A stretch of 64,000 nucleotides of DNA from Cryptomeria japonica (GCF_030272615.1 NC_081406.1:260763386-260827385), one strand, 5' to 3'; counted from the first letter of the stretch, positions 45,963 through 59,149 are shown. Translations and numbers: made by a program. Notes: generated by a model from the letters alone, not told the origin.

Positions 45963-47909
45963 AGTAGACACATAAATCTGTCCACTTAATAAAATGAATA
46001 CTTAGTATTTATTTGATTATTTAACCATCGATCAAAAATTACTTAAATTAATATTTAATTAATTCACCCTAGCCCTCTTCTTCTATTAATTAAATAAATT
46101 ATTCAATTTATTTGATTTAATTCACTTAACCAAATTCAGACAATTAATTAAACAAATAAAACATATGTATTTAATTAATCCCTCCCTACACTTTTAAATA
46201 AATAAACATTTATTTAAATCCCCTTTATCCTTCACCCACTTGCATTTTCCTAAAAAGGCAAGTTGCACACACATTTAAATAAATGAATATTTATTTAAAT
46301 CCCCATCCACTTGCATTCTCCTACAAATGCAAGTTGCACCACTATTTTAAATAAATGAATTATTTATTTAAAATCTCATTTATCCTCACCCACTTGAAAC
46401 CTTTAACGGCTTCCTTCTAGAGTCTTCTTAAGCCTTTAATGATTTCCCTCAAAGTCTTCAAGGCGTTAATGGCTTCCTTCTAGAGTCCTCTTAAACCTAT
46501 TTATTTAATTAAATCTCCCTTTCACATTTAATTAAATCCCTCTCACATTTAAATAAATGAATATTTATTTAAATATCTATCCAAATGCAAGTTGCACACA
46601 TTTAAATAAATTTATATTTATTTAAAAATCCCTTCCACTTGCATTCTCCTACAAAATTCACTCACGCACTAACCCTTCTTCTAGAATATTCTAATCCATT
46701 CTAATAGGCTAATTCCCTCCTAATCATTTGCACATTCCTTAAGAAGGAATAACTTATCAAAACCATGCAAAGTCTTCATAAAGCATTAAAGGCTTTATTT
46801 CTTCAACAAGATAACCTCCAAAGTCTTCCAAATCTTGTAAGGCTCTTACATAACCATTAATGGTTAACTCAACCTTGACCCTTGGTTAGAGACTTTCTCT
46901 CTAACTTAACCATCATTTTAACTCATGGGTCTCTTCAAGCATTCATTGCTTTGACCATGATTATCCCTTTAACTCTTGCACAAGAGTTTATATTTTGGAT
47001 AAAATCTTTATCCACTAACTCAACCCCAACCCAACCCCCTAGGGTAACCATCATGTCCCTTCAGGAATTTAATGCCTCTTCTATCTCCTCTCAAGCCTTC
47101 TCATGGTCACTTGTCAACATGAGATAGGGTTGAAAGTATCACATGGATTGAGGATCATTCAATCCTAGCCCTTGTTAAGATAATCGAATCTTAACCATCC
47201 AATTGCCCATTCCTTCTATAAATAGAACCTCATTCCTCAAGCAAACAAGGAAGCATTTTTAGCATTGTTATTATACTTACATTATCTTAGAGCTTTTCTC
47301 ATAGCAATCTTATTCTAGCATTTGCATAGCAATAGGAAGTTTATCATATTCAACCATTTGAATTTCCATTTGGCATCCATAGTTAGTGCTAAAGCTAAGA
47401 GCTACACTCACACATTTGGATCTTGGAGAGGAGAAGAACAAGGGAGAACCATCGAGCATCATGGAAGCATCTTAGGGAGTCTTCTTACTCCTCTTTCACT
47501 TGTTTATTCTTCTTTGTATCCTTTTATCTCTTTTGATATGTATGTGAAGGGTTTTAGTTCATTTGTGTTGGTTTTTGGTTGGAACTAATTTATTAACACG
47601 TGAACTTGTGTTTTTGGCTTGTGTCTCCTTTTCCATTTGGCATCCATAGTTAGTGCTAAAGCTAAGAGCTACACTCACACATTTGGATCTTGGAGAGGAG
47701 AAGAACAAGGGAGAACCATCGAGCATCATGGAAGCATCTTAGGGAGTCTTCTTACTCCTCTTTCACTTGTTTATTCTTCTTTGTATCCTTTTATCTCTTT
47801 TGATATGTATGTGAAGGGTTTTAGTTCATTTGTGTTGGTTTTTGGTTGGAACTAATTTATTAACACGTGAACTTGTGTTTTTGGCTTGTGTCTCCTTTTC
47901 CATGTATCA
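45963..47909 (+). repeat. 3' LTR of Gypsy B
   Basis: It is colinear with the 5' LTR and ends CCATGTATCA before the AGTGG duplication. It lacks Copia C, so it records the pre-insertion sequence near 47,096. It carries a private 267-bp tandem duplication (47371-47903). Confidence 0.92.
47371..47903 (+). repeat. perfect 267-bp tandem duplication in the Gypsy B 3' LTR
   Basis: Copy 1 (47371-47637) and copy 2 (47638-47903) read identically from TGGCATCCATAG to CTTTTCCAT. The 5' LTR holds one copy. The junction and both outer edges share TTCCAT, a 6-bp microhomology. Confidence 0.92.
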
Positions 47910-47914
47910 AGTGG

Positions 47915-49508
47915 GTTAGAAATAAACTGATGAAATCAGCATTCGAGAAAATGACAGTAAAATGAAACATAAAGAATTCTCTTCATTTGATAGAGAAAAC
48001 CCGCTATCCTAACCAACTACTCGCAAACTCACCATTTCACTAAGAAAACCCACTATTTTACTAGACAAAATAAAATCTAATAAAAAACAAAAGGCAAAAA
48101 ACACAGACAGAGAAGCAAGCACGTTGCTCCTTAGTGCAATCCCGCTATTTCTACCCTCAAACTCGCTACTTTACCCCACAAACCCATTGTTTGGCTATGA
48201 AAAATTGATAGACATTAAATAAAACCTGAGAGCATAATTCTGAATTTATACCTTCTGTATGGCAGTGAGAATGCGTTCTTGTCGTTTCTTTTATCAATCC
48301 TGCAGTTTCAGGTAGCTTTCTCATTGTTTCAAAAAATTGAGTTGGAGGTGAAATACACTTCTACCAAGGCGAAAATCCACTTGTACTCCCATTCTTTTGC
48401 CTACAAGTGTTCAAAATCTGCAAAAAAAATGTGAGAGATGACCCGTGAGGTGGGTCCCACTAAGCATGGCAGAAATGTGTGCGTGAAAATGTGAGTGACT
48501 AAATTGATTGAAATTATTTAACAATCTAACTACACAATAAACAAGAAAAACACTCAAGATAGGACAATAAGAAGAAGCTAAAAGATAATTCATAAACAAA
48601 GAAATGCAAACTCAAATAGATTCTTTTGTTGAAGATTTGTCCTTTCGATTTAGTTTTGATGTATGCTCACTTGATGTTCAAGGATGTTAGATGTGATCCA
48701 TGATTATGAATGTGAAAATTAGGCTAAGATGGATGTAAATGATGAATTGATGTGGTTGCAAATGGATGTGATATGAGTAATCAAAATGACATTACAACAA
48801 TATGGTTGCATGAAAGGGGATAATTTGATGAAGAAAAGGGAGGGATTAAATAGGAAAGGATGGGAGGAGAAGAGGCTTTAAAAGGAGGCACTTGTCTTCA
48901 AAATGCCATGTGGAATGATTATCCACACTTGTCCTCAAGATGACAAGTGTTCTTCAGAAGGGCAAGTGTCATAGAGAGGAATGACAAGTGTCCTCAAGGA
49001 CACGTGTCTATTTGGGAGAGAAACACCCAAATAAAAAGGATTATTTTCCAAATAATAGGATAGTAGGAATGTGCACACATGTGAGGAGGGAGGTTGGAAA
49101 GGATAAGATTTGTTTGGAAGGGATAGGGCTGATTGAAACCCAAGGTTAATCAATGGGTTAGGTTAGAAGAAGGGTTGGATGACGGGTTTAGGTTAGGAGA
49201 CATGTTGAGGAATGAAATTAATTTAATTAATTATTTCTATTATGGAAAAGGAGGAAAATGACAAAAGAGAATTAAATAAACAAAATTATGCATTTGATTT
49301 ATTTAATAGAAGAAGGGGGTTCAATTCAATTAATTAAATGATTTGTGATTATCACGTAATTAATTAAAATTGGACTATAGCATAATTAATAAAATTAATT
49401 ATCTAGGAGGGAACACTAATTAAATAAATAATGCATAATTATTTAATTTAAAAGCATTTAGGATAGCTAAATTCAATTAACTAGATTAATCAAATTTTGG
49501 TGTCTACA
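47915..49508 (-). repeat. 5' leader start and LTR of old Gypsy element E
   Basis: On the minus strand 49508 starts TGTAGACACCAAAATTTG, nearly the same as the Gypsy B LTR start (TGTAGACACATAAATTTG), followed by AATTAATT-rich DNA as in that LTR. No polypurine tract lies to its right, so it is a 5' LTR. To the left, 48,000-48,190 contains AACCCGCTAT, AACCCACTATTTTAC and AATCCCGCTATTTC motifs shared with 22730-24858. The LTR/leader boundary and primer site were not found. Confidence 0.55.
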
Positions 49509-49635
49509 ATAACTAACAAGGTTTCAACACCTTAATTACACCAACAAGAATAAATAAACATTTTTTATATTTTAGTACCCAAAAGAGGTATACTATTTTG
49601 AAACATATAGGTTATGCTTAAGAACACATCCAATT
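49509..49635. other. short spacer, nothing seen
   Basis: AT-rich DNA between the end of element E and element D. No feature is recognised. Confidence 0.5.
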
Positions 49636-49922
49636 TGTTGAATTTTGTAACACAAGCTTGCAAGTTTAAACAACAAACTAGAACACCTTCCATAAATGAA
49701 AGTAGGAAGAGAAATATCTCATATCCCTCAAAATCAAAGATTACAAAATGAAATTGCAATGCATAATGATGTGCATTGATAAAGAGCACAATATTTCCTA
49801 AGCTAAATTTAGGAGAACTAAAGTGAAAGCATGAGGAGCTAAAAAAACCTCAACTCTAGCTAGACTAGAAGCACAACATAGTGAACTTAAGCATGCATAA
49901 CTAAAGTTAAAATTCTCTAACA
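49636..49922 (-). repeat. 3' LTR of element D
   Basis: It is homologous to 51798-51997 plus 53190-53280. On the minus strand it starts TGTTAGAGAATTTTAAC and ends AATTCAACA. It is followed on the right by the purine tract of the element. Confidence 0.8.
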
Positions 49923-51785
49923 CCCTCCCTTAAGTGAAACTTGGGGTGAAGTAAAAAACCTCTAAATGCATGAATGCAAAAATGGGTCCCAGCAACAAAA
50001 CGCCTAATCAGGTACCCATGTACAAACTAATGTAATGCAATCTCTCACAAACAGATAAAAGAAGAAAAAACCACTGGGAGAAAACTCTTCTCCAAAAGAG
50101 AGAAAAGAGAATGAAAGACTAAGAAGCCTCCAAGAAAATGTCCCAAAAAAGAATAGGAACATGAAGAACATCCTCGAAGAATAAAGAAGTTGTATCTAAA
50201 ACCAAGATGATGACCAAGATCAAAATGAAAAGAATCTGTATGGGTGCTCTTAACGACACTACTAAAACAATTAGATGGCAAACAAAAGAAAAACATATAG
50301 CAATTGAAGATACAGATGGCACAGGAATCTCTACGAGTGACCCTAACGACACTACTCAACCATGCAAGAGTAAACTGCTAGGAAAAAATAGAGGTGCCAA
50401 TAGTCTAAAGAACATTGATCAACTGAGGATAAGTCACCTCCACAATACTAGAATACAAGAGTGTCTATATGGTAAAATCCCCATCTCACTGAAATACAAC
50501 CACTACACCCAAATAGTGCAGAGGAGAAAAAAATGAATACATAGCTCACTCCAAAACAAAACCAAGAAATCATTAACAACAACAATTGAAACACTTCCAT
50601 AATGCTAACAAGGGGGAGGCATGACAGGTCTACTAAAGCTATGTGTCACCATGGAGTGCATGAAAGAGAATAAACATCTAAATGTGCACAAGAAAGTACC
50701 TGCAACTAAGAAATGGTATACATCCAATGCACACACACATGAGACAAGAATCTCTAAGGCTCGATATCGTCATGAAGGGACACTCACCAAATAGAGGTAT
50801 GATGGAAAAAAAAGGAACTACACAACCCCCCATGGCACTTTATAATGTAGTGCATGTATTAAATAAGGCACAACAAAATGTGCAAAATCCCAAAAAAAAC
50901 ATATACAAGAGTGGCACTTTATCTTAGTACATCTAGCAACAAATAAGTGAATGAAAATGATGCTCAAAATGCCCAAATAGGGGAAAGTTCTAGAAATACA
51001 TGTACAGCAACCCAAGAGAAGCCATCAAATGCAAATAGAAAGTTTTCAGGAGTTAAAATAACCAAGTAATCAGCCATAAAATTAAAACATAAAAGAATGA
51101 ATAAAAATACCTAGGGAAAAAACTAGAAAAATAGCAGTTTATCAGGATACAGGACTCCACTAGCTTTCCAACAATATCTGATTTTCAAAAAATGGAGTCT
51201 GAATATGCAAATTATGGCCCTAGTAGCACAAAAATAAAAGTTGACTTTGGAAGCTTGGTATAAAAATTGGTGCAGAATCTAACAAAATTACTTACAAATT
51301 TAAATCGGTGTCAAAACCATCTTTTCAATGATATTTTGTTTGTGCAAAATGAAGCTCATCTGACCAAGTTATGGCAAAAAAACCAACTGCATATCAATTA
51401 GGGCTAGGAAGGCCAAAAGGGTTTCCAGAAATAGATAAATTGCAAAAATAGAAACTTTTTGAAAATAAAAACATTCTAAAAATAGAAATTTTTCAAAAAT
51501 AGAAAATTTTTGAAAATGGAAATTTCCAAAAATAGAAACTTTTCGAAAATTAAAAAATTATTAAATTAGAAACTTTCTAAAAATAGAAATTTCTACAAAT
51601 AGAAAGTTTGCAAAAACAAAAAGTTTTCAAAAGTGGAAAATTTTCAAACATTTTGACGCTCGTTTTGTCCAAAAGCTAATAAAAAATTGTTCACCTCTAG
51701 AATCACACAAGGCAAACCTGGAGATCCTGCAATGCTTATGAGAAAAGAAATCTTCAAAGCTTGAGAAGGGATTTGTTGAATCCAT
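49923..51785 (-). other. interior of element D
   Basis: Several short frames are open on both strands but none shows gag, protease, integrase, reverse transcriptase or RNase H motifs. From about 51,436 to 51,650 a degenerate 18-20 bp repeat (AAAAATAGAAACTTTTGA-like) occurs some ten times next to the primer site. The interior is too short for a complete pol. Confidence 0.55.
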
Positions 51786-51797
51786 GCTCTGATACCA
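51786..51797 (-). other. primer-binding site of element D
   Basis: The plus strand reads GCTCTGATACCA, the exact reverse complement of TGGTATCAGAGC, immediately before the right-hand LTR. Confidence 0.88.
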
Positions 51798-53280
51798 TGT
51801 TGAATTTTGCAACACAAGTCTACAAGATCAAACAACAAACTAGACCACCTTCCATAAACGAGAGTGCTAAGAAAAATATGTCATATTCCTCAAAGCAAAA
51901 ATTACAAGATTAAATTACGATTTATAATGATGTGATTTTATAGAGAGCACAAAGATTCCCTAAGATAAATTTAGGAGAACTAAAGTGAAAACATAAGTGT
52001 AAAGTGGAAAATTGAACCCTAGTAACTCCCCACCTAGGAGAAAGAAAGGAAGTCACTAGGATGATTTTCACTTGGGAGAACTTTACATTCAAAAGAGGGG
52101 CTTGAATCCACTAGATCCAAATCCAAAGGAAACCAGGATGTGAATTCCAAGTGGATTGCAAGGGTTGAAGTGTGATTTTCCCTCTTTTGTAAATGAGAAA
52201 GTTGACTTGTTGACTATGCGGAAAAGAGAGGGGAAATGAGTGAAATGAGGGGTTACCAGTTCGGGATCACATTGTAACTTTGGATCTGAGCTAATTAGAT
52301 CGATACAGATCTGTCCTGCAAATTTGGAGAAAAGTCGTCGGGACTGTGGCAGGAATGTACATGGTCCTCCACAAAATCCGTGAAATGAAAAGGGTTCTTC
52401 CGTCTCTACAAATGAAACCCAAACCTGCAATTGCAGTTGTGCACCTGCAACCTACACATAGAAAAGAGAGGAAAAGGGGTTGTGGATAGGGGTTCGCCTC
52501 AATCAAACCCCAGTTGAGGAATCAACCTTGAAAGAAATTAATTGCAAATGCTTGAATGTAAACAATGGAAATGTATACCTTGCAGATTTGCAACTTGTTG
52601 ATGATGATTGCTTTACTTCTTGAATGTAAATCACAAGTGTTGCATTGAATGGCATGTAACATGACAAAATCCTAACACACATGCATGCTTGCAAATGAAT
52701 GTTGTAATATTGCTCCAATGGATGAATGAAGAAGACTTGAATGCTTGAATGCTTGATGGTGTATATCTTCGCCTATGCTTGCTTATGATCCACTTCACTT
52801 GAATTTTGCCTCCCACAAATGAGAAAACCAACTCCCTTTTATACATGCCTCAGAAGATTAATTCATCTCACCAAAGGCTGACATCGGGGAGATTTGGGAT
52901 CCTGAAGTGCAGATAGGGCTAAGGAGACCTATCTTGTGGCCACCCTAAGAGGGTGGGATAGGGGTGACACGCCCCTATCTAAGGGGGGCAGGGGTGACAT
53001 GCCCCTATCATGCCCTATCTTGGGTCCCGAACAGGGTCCTGAGGCTATCTCGGGGCTCAAACAGGAAGGGGTCAAGGGGTGAAAATGCAGAAAGGGGTCT
53101 CGGCTAGGAAGGAGAATGTCATCGCCAAGGTGAGGACCTCAAATGTGATTAAAATTGTTGGAGGCGCAATTTTATGACACTACAATAAGGAGCTAAAAAA
53201 ATCTCAACTCTAGCTAAACTAGAAGCACAACTAAGTGAACTTAAGCAAAAAAGAGTAGCTAAAGTTAAAATGCTCTAGCA
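51798..53280 (-). repeat. 5' LTR of element D, split by a solo LTR
   Basis: Its parts 51798-51997 and 53190-53280 join into a copy of the left LTR once 51998-53189 (the solo LTR and one duplication copy) is removed. Confidence 0.8.
51998..53184 (-). mobile_element. solo LTR F inside element D
   Basis: A 1,187-bp segment starts TGTAAAGTGG and ends GACACTACA, with a perfect duplication ATAAG on both sides (51993-51997 and 53185-53189). The other D LTR is uninterrupted at this point (CATGAGGAGC). On the minus strand it begins TGTAGTGTCATAAAATTG, has a TATAAAAGGG box at 52834-52843, and has no internal region, as expected after LTR-LTR recombination. The terminus resembles Ty3/Gypsy LTRs; the family is not certain. 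Confidence 0.88.
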
Positions 53281-54112
<832 letters not shown>

Positions 54113-54496
54113 AATTGTAGTCTATGAAGAAAATTCAAGAAACATTGTCAAGAGTGTTGTTGATGAAATATATCACGTGGCAAAGGTAGTACCTAAATTG
54201 TCACTCATCAACACTAAATAATATAAGAAGTTAGATAAAAATTTCATTAAAAAAAATTGGGCTTTTAATGGTGAGACCTAAATGAAGAGATGCCTTTGTA
54301 GTATAACTAGTAATTGCACCTTGGTGTGCAATGGGTACATTGAAGAGTTGTGGAAGGTCAATCAAGGAATTTTTTTGGTCTTCTATTTGCATGTGTCTGT
54401 ATAGTAGATGAGGTCAATTGGCAAACCATTTAACAAATAATGTTGTTTTGTGTAACAAAGGTCTCAACTATGCATCCATTACCAACAGGGTCATGT

Positions 54497-54500
<4 letters not shown>

Positions 54501-54565
<65 letters not shown>

Positions 54566-54566
54566 G
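54501..54566. repeat. compound (TG)n-(AG)n microsatellite
   Basis: About 21 TG units followed directly by about 11 AG units. The simple repeat produces spurious open frames of CV and HT repeats on the two strands. Confidence 0.97.
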
Positions 54567-55439
54567 TAGAGATGGACAAAACAAGATTAAGATAGAAATA
54601 TGGGGAAATAAAAAGGGAGAGAGAAATAAATATGGGAAGAGAAAGATACATGATAAAATATGCAAGGGTAATTTATGGGAGGGTCATCAAGTGCCAAATG
54701 TGTGACATAGTGGGGGTGTGAATACTCGTACTAAACTGTATGCAAGTTGCAATCATATTGAATGTAGAGCACAAATTTGAGAATAAGTTTCATGTTGGAT
54801 ACATGTTCGAAGACTACTTGGGTAAAGAGAAACAACAATAGTCTTCATAGAAGGTAGAAATTTTGTAGTATGACCAGTTTATTTTAGATCATTGAGTAGA
54901 TATGAAAGCATTTTTTTGGTTAGGATTGTCCAAATATGTGAATATATTTTAGTGACAAATAAGTAGCTTGTTGTGTTGAATTAACAATAAGAGGATGTTA
55001 TTCTTCTTTTTAAATCCAACACATAGAACTCCAAACAATCACAATTGTAGTTAGAAAAATCTATAGAAACTAGGAAAAAGTCAAAAAAATTTACCAATAT
55101 TTTTGAAAATACATTTAATATGGGGAAAAATATGAATTTTTCTTTTCCAAAATTAATTACAATTTTACTATTGATTATCTAGTCAAAATAACCATCTTTG
55201 GTTAGTGATACATACAAAATATTTTCTCTACAGTTTAGCTATTAATAGAACAAGGGATTTTCAAGCAAGGGCCTCGTGGATATGTACTTTGTACCATCTA
55301 TTAAGCTTTTCAAGCCTAATTTTTTTCTAGTATAAATTTTAGTTCAGAGAATTTTGGCTTGAGTTACTAGGGATTTAGAATTTTTGTGAGTTTAATTTGG
55401 TTTTCTTGGAAAGAAATAATATTTCATATTGAAATATAT
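54567..55439. other. intergenic DNA, nothing recognised
   Basis: No coding signal or repeat pair was seen on either strand. Confidence 0.5.
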
Positions 55440-55885
55440 CTACACCTTATGTTGTTAGGTTGTTTGTATAAAAAGTTTGGATGTGTTTGGAATGAACCTA
55501 CACTATACATTGTTGGGTTGTTTGTATGAGATGTTATGGTGTTTTGGTATGTATCTTCACCTAACATTGTTTGATTATTTGTGTAACAAGTTTGGATATT
55601 TCTAGAATGAAACTACACCTTACATTGCTTATATTTATGAGATTTTTTGGTGTTTTTGGAAGGGACTACACCTAAAATAATTATGTTATTTGTATGATAT
55701 ATTCAAGGGTGTTTCTGAGATGAATCTACACCTTATGTTGATGAGTTATTTTTATGATATATTTGGGTGTTTCTAGAACATGAACCTACACCTAACATTG
55801 TTAGGTTATTTGTGGGAGATGTTTATGTGTTTGTTGAACTTTACAAATTGTTAGGTTATTTATATACGATGTTTGGGAACATTAC
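55440..55885 (+). repeat. diverged minisatellite of about 60 bp
   Basis: About seven to eight units, each with CTACACCT(A/T)ACATTGTT, GGTTATTTGTATGAGAT and TTGGGTGTTTCTAGAATGAA phrases, follow one another from 55,440. Units differ by substitutions and a few indels, so the array is old. Confidence 0.8.
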
Positions 55886-56069
55886 ATTTTTTATTAATAT
55901 GAAAGTACTACAATATGTTTATGGGTATTAGTCCTATTGGTTAGTATTGACAAGGTGCCTTGCAAGATTCAATAAAGTAATAAGACTTGCCATGCAACAA
56001 AAATTTAAATCATTGACTTAAACTTGGTAATGTCTATGGGAATAGAGAATCAATGACTTAAATTTATTG

Positions 56070-56355
56070 ATGTCCAACAAAGAGGAAAAGGGAACTTGTT
56101 TACCCTTGATATGTGAGCATGAAAAATAGTTTGTTGCACAAAAGATTGTAATGAAAAAATGATTCAACATAGAGCTTAGATGACCAAATAACTGCATAGG
56201 CACACTTAGGTTGAAGTATGACAAGCAAGAGACTAAAACACATTTTTGGGTCCAACTATGAGGAAAAAGGAACTTGTTTACCTTTGATATGTGAGCATTG
56301 AAAACAATTTTCTAGATAGAATATTGTGAAAAAAGCTTTGATTCAACATAGAATC
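56070..56355 (+). repeat. diverged tandem duplication of about 180 bp
   Basis: The phrase GAGGAAAAGGGAACTTGTTTACC...TTGATATGTGAGCAT followed by GATTCAACATAGA occurs at 56,080-56,173 and again at 56,262-56,350. The spacing is about 181 bp. Confidence 0.75.
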
Positions 56356-57059
56356 AGATGCGTTAGTTACAATAATAACTTGAGAAGTTAGTCTAGAATA
56401 GTTCAGGATTGTCACAAGAGAATAAATTTGGGTTGGGGGAAAATGTTAATGGCATCCTAGGAAGGAAAATATTTCTTTTTCGAAACATATTAAGTACAAT
56501 TAACTAGGGGATGGAATGACTCCCAATGAAGCAAAGATAATTTTTAAATTTGTTAATATTGGCATGTACATTTTATCTTTGCTTCATTTCTCTTACTTTT
56601 TGTGTTTTAGTCTAAGATTGTAGAAATGAAAATCCTCAAACACCTACAAAAGAATGTACTCCTACATGCTTCAATTTAGTGTTAAGAACAATCTAAAAAA
56701 TATGTTGCACAAGTCTTTTGATACTTCCATATAATAGGTTCTCCATTATCATATTTTTATGACATTCAATTGGCCAATTTAATATAGTTGTGCTAAATAA
56801 AGTGTTTGAAGTTTAAATGATTCACCCTTTGAATGATCTAATGCCTCACATGGAATATACCTACTTAAGTTTTATAGGGCTTTTAATTAGCACATCCAAT
56901 TAATGGTTATTGACATGGGTGGTTACCAGACTCCTTCCCTTATATAAAATATTATTTGGGTTCATATAATTCTTAATAAAAACCTTAATATCCTAACATC
57001 CACAAATTTTTATTTTTGTTTGGATCAACCAAAGAAAGAAAAACCAAATATGAACATGA

Positions 57060-57790
57060 AAACGTATTTTGCAAGTGTTGTATTTTATAAAATATAAATT
57101 CATTTAAAAAGTATATATAATTATATATTATATTTTATAATTTAAAATGTCAACATAAATATAAAAATATTATAATACAATTAATATAAAAAAAATTTAA
57201 TAGTATACATTAAATTATATACTTATTCTAAAATAATTAGAATTTTAATAAGATAAGTAATTATAAATGAAATTAATTTTAATAATTTAATTATTATTTG
57301 TAATTTCATTAAAATACATAAATATTTAAAATAAATTTCAAATTTACATCTAAGTTGAAAACTAAATAAAATAAATGTATGTAGAGCTAAAACATATCAA
57401 AATATAAATATTAATAAATAAATAATAAATAATGAATTTCTTAAATTAATAAATAATTAAAGAATTTATATTTATTGAAAAATTATTATTTACATATAAA
57501 TAATAGTATTATTAAAACTCTCATATATAATCTGATAGTTATTTAATAAATAAAAATAACAATTTAAATAATTTTATTTATTATTATATATTATAGTTTT
57601 TATATTATAATAAAATGATTATTAAAAATTAAAATTAAAATAACATTTAAAAAGTTATAAATGTATAATTAATATTAAATATTTATACATTTTATTAATT
57701 ATCTATATATATTATATTTAAAATAAATAATAAAACTCGGTTTCACAAATTGAAATAAAATAAGTTTTAAGTTTTTAATTAAAAAAAATG
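57060..57790. other. extremely AT-rich block
   Basis: Over 700 bp are almost entirely A and T (for example AATAAATAATAAATAATG and ATATATTATATTT), with very few G or C. It could act as a matrix-attachment-like or low-stability region; no gene is present. Confidence 0.7.
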
Positions 57791-59149
57791 TAATGAGGAA
57801 ATGTTTTCTACCTATTTTTTAAATCTCTAACCTTGATTCATTTAAGTAGACTTTTAAAATTTAAATAATGGATAAAGATTTGCTTTTATTTTTTATGCGT
57901 TAATGCACTTCTTTACGTAATAGGCGTTTGCTTGGCAATTAAGGTTGCTATTCTTAAAACTAGCACTTGCACCAAATGGAGGTGCAATGGTTGTGCCGAT
58001 AGAAATATATGCTAAAAGTTTTGGAGTTCTAAATATGGTTGAGCATAAAACTATGTAGAACCATGAATAGTAGGGAATGTTTGTACAATGTAAGATATGA
58101 ATCACTATGCTCGTAGAGTTGGGTATTGATCTCGATGTTGTTCCTTTGAATATAGTAGTGCATGATGCATGTACTTAGTTCAAATGCAGAAAGTATGAAA
58201 GAAATTTGGATTGCAACTGCATACCTTTTTGCCTTAGAGAGATAGTTGTTGTAATTGGGCTTCCTAAACAATGTCACACTCATTTGCTTACCATGGTCAA
58301 CTATACTTCGTCAATTGTATTATCGATTCAACTATGATCTCTCTAGAATTTATATGCTCATTATAGTTTCTAAGCAAGGAAGCTTTGTGTTTGTGCATGC
58401 CATCAGAATTATCCATTCTGCATCAATTATATTATTGAGGGCCATTCAAAAATTTTAGAGTGAACATAGAATAAGATATCCTAAAGAATACTGCTAAGTA
58501 CACATGGATTTTATGACTCTATTGCCATATACCCCGAATTGGGGAAAATTCAATTAACAACAAGTTTATAAATTTTGGTGTTACTTTCAAATATCTTGAG
58601 ATAAAATAGTGTTGACTAAATGAAGCTCTACATGTTGAGATTAATTAGACAGACTATATTAGCTTATAATGTATGTTGCATGTAATGAACAGACACAAAT
58701 TCGAGCTTTGAATTTGTGGCATTTGAAATTGATTAAAAATTGCAGTAGAAAAAACTAAAATAACAAAGCTAACACTTTTACCCTTTTCTCCTCTACATTA
58801 GGAACATTTTGTTCTCTAGAGATATTTTTAAAACTTTGGTTTTTATATAACAAGTTATGGATTGAGGGAACAAGAACCCAACTTCTGAACCTTCATATGA
58901 GATATTCAAGCTATGTTGTAGATTTATTTAACTATTTCTGTTGATCATCTTCTTATGTAATTGTCATTTAAATATTATTGATTCTAATGCTTATTCCAGA
59001 TTTTTAAGAATCTATGCTTGATTTGTGCTTTGGTTGGTGGTGATAAAGTGTAAATGAAAGTAAAATTGGAACTACATCAATTTAGTTAATTAAATCTTGG
59101 AAACATTTAGCTACATAACACAGTTGATAGTCACAAATTGGTTCATATT
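57791..59149. other. intergenic DNA, weak coding-like patch only
   Basis: Near 57,930-58,050 the plus strand reads APNGGAMVVPIEIYAKSFGVLNMVEH in one frame before a stop, which looks protein-like, but no family was recognised and no neighbouring piece extends it. The rest shows no feature. Confidence 0.3.

Larger units (their letters stand above)
24864..47909 (+). mobile_element. Gypsy B: Tat-type Ty3/Gypsy element with dual RNase H
   Basis: A perfect target duplication AGTGG (24859-24863 and 47910-47914) bounds the element. The 5' LTR is 24864-33333 (1,672 bp once the nested Copia C and its TSD copy are removed) and the 3' LTR is 45963-47909 (1,680 bp once a 267-bp duplication is removed). 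The interior holds a 3.5 kb leader with a minisatellite, then gag, protease, an acidic linker, reverse transcriptase, RNase H, a second RNase H, and integrase without a chromodomain, followed by about 2 kb of 3' non-coding DNA. Two RNase H domains and the lack of a chromodomain are established traits of the Tat lineage. All coding parts carry stops or frameshifts. Confidence 0.92.
49636..53280 (-). mobile_element. element D: short Copia-like non-autonomous element
   Basis: LTRs of about 290 bp start TGTTGAATTTTG and end CTCTARCA on the plus strand: left 49636-49922; right 51798-53280, split by a solo LTR. The reverse complement of the initiator-Met primer site (GCTCTGATACCA, 51786-51797) abuts the right LTR, and a purine tract (minus strand CTTAAGGGAGGG) abuts the left one, so the element is on the minus strand. 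The flanks CAATT (49631-49635) and TAATT (53281-53285) differ by one C/T. The 1.86 kb interior shows no recognisable pol domain. Confidence 0.8.

Noticed and set aside
45219-45989. Possible env-like gene after Gypsy B pol
   Set aside because: Frames are short and overlapping, without a signal peptide plus membrane anchor or conserved motif.
54418-54705. Open frame with Cys-Val and Arg-Glu runs and its antisense partner
   Set aside because: Produced by the (TG)n-(AG)n microsatellite.
57930-58050. Coding-like patch with GGAMVVPIEIYAKSFGVLN
   Set aside because: Too short, ends in stops and has no recognised family or continuation.
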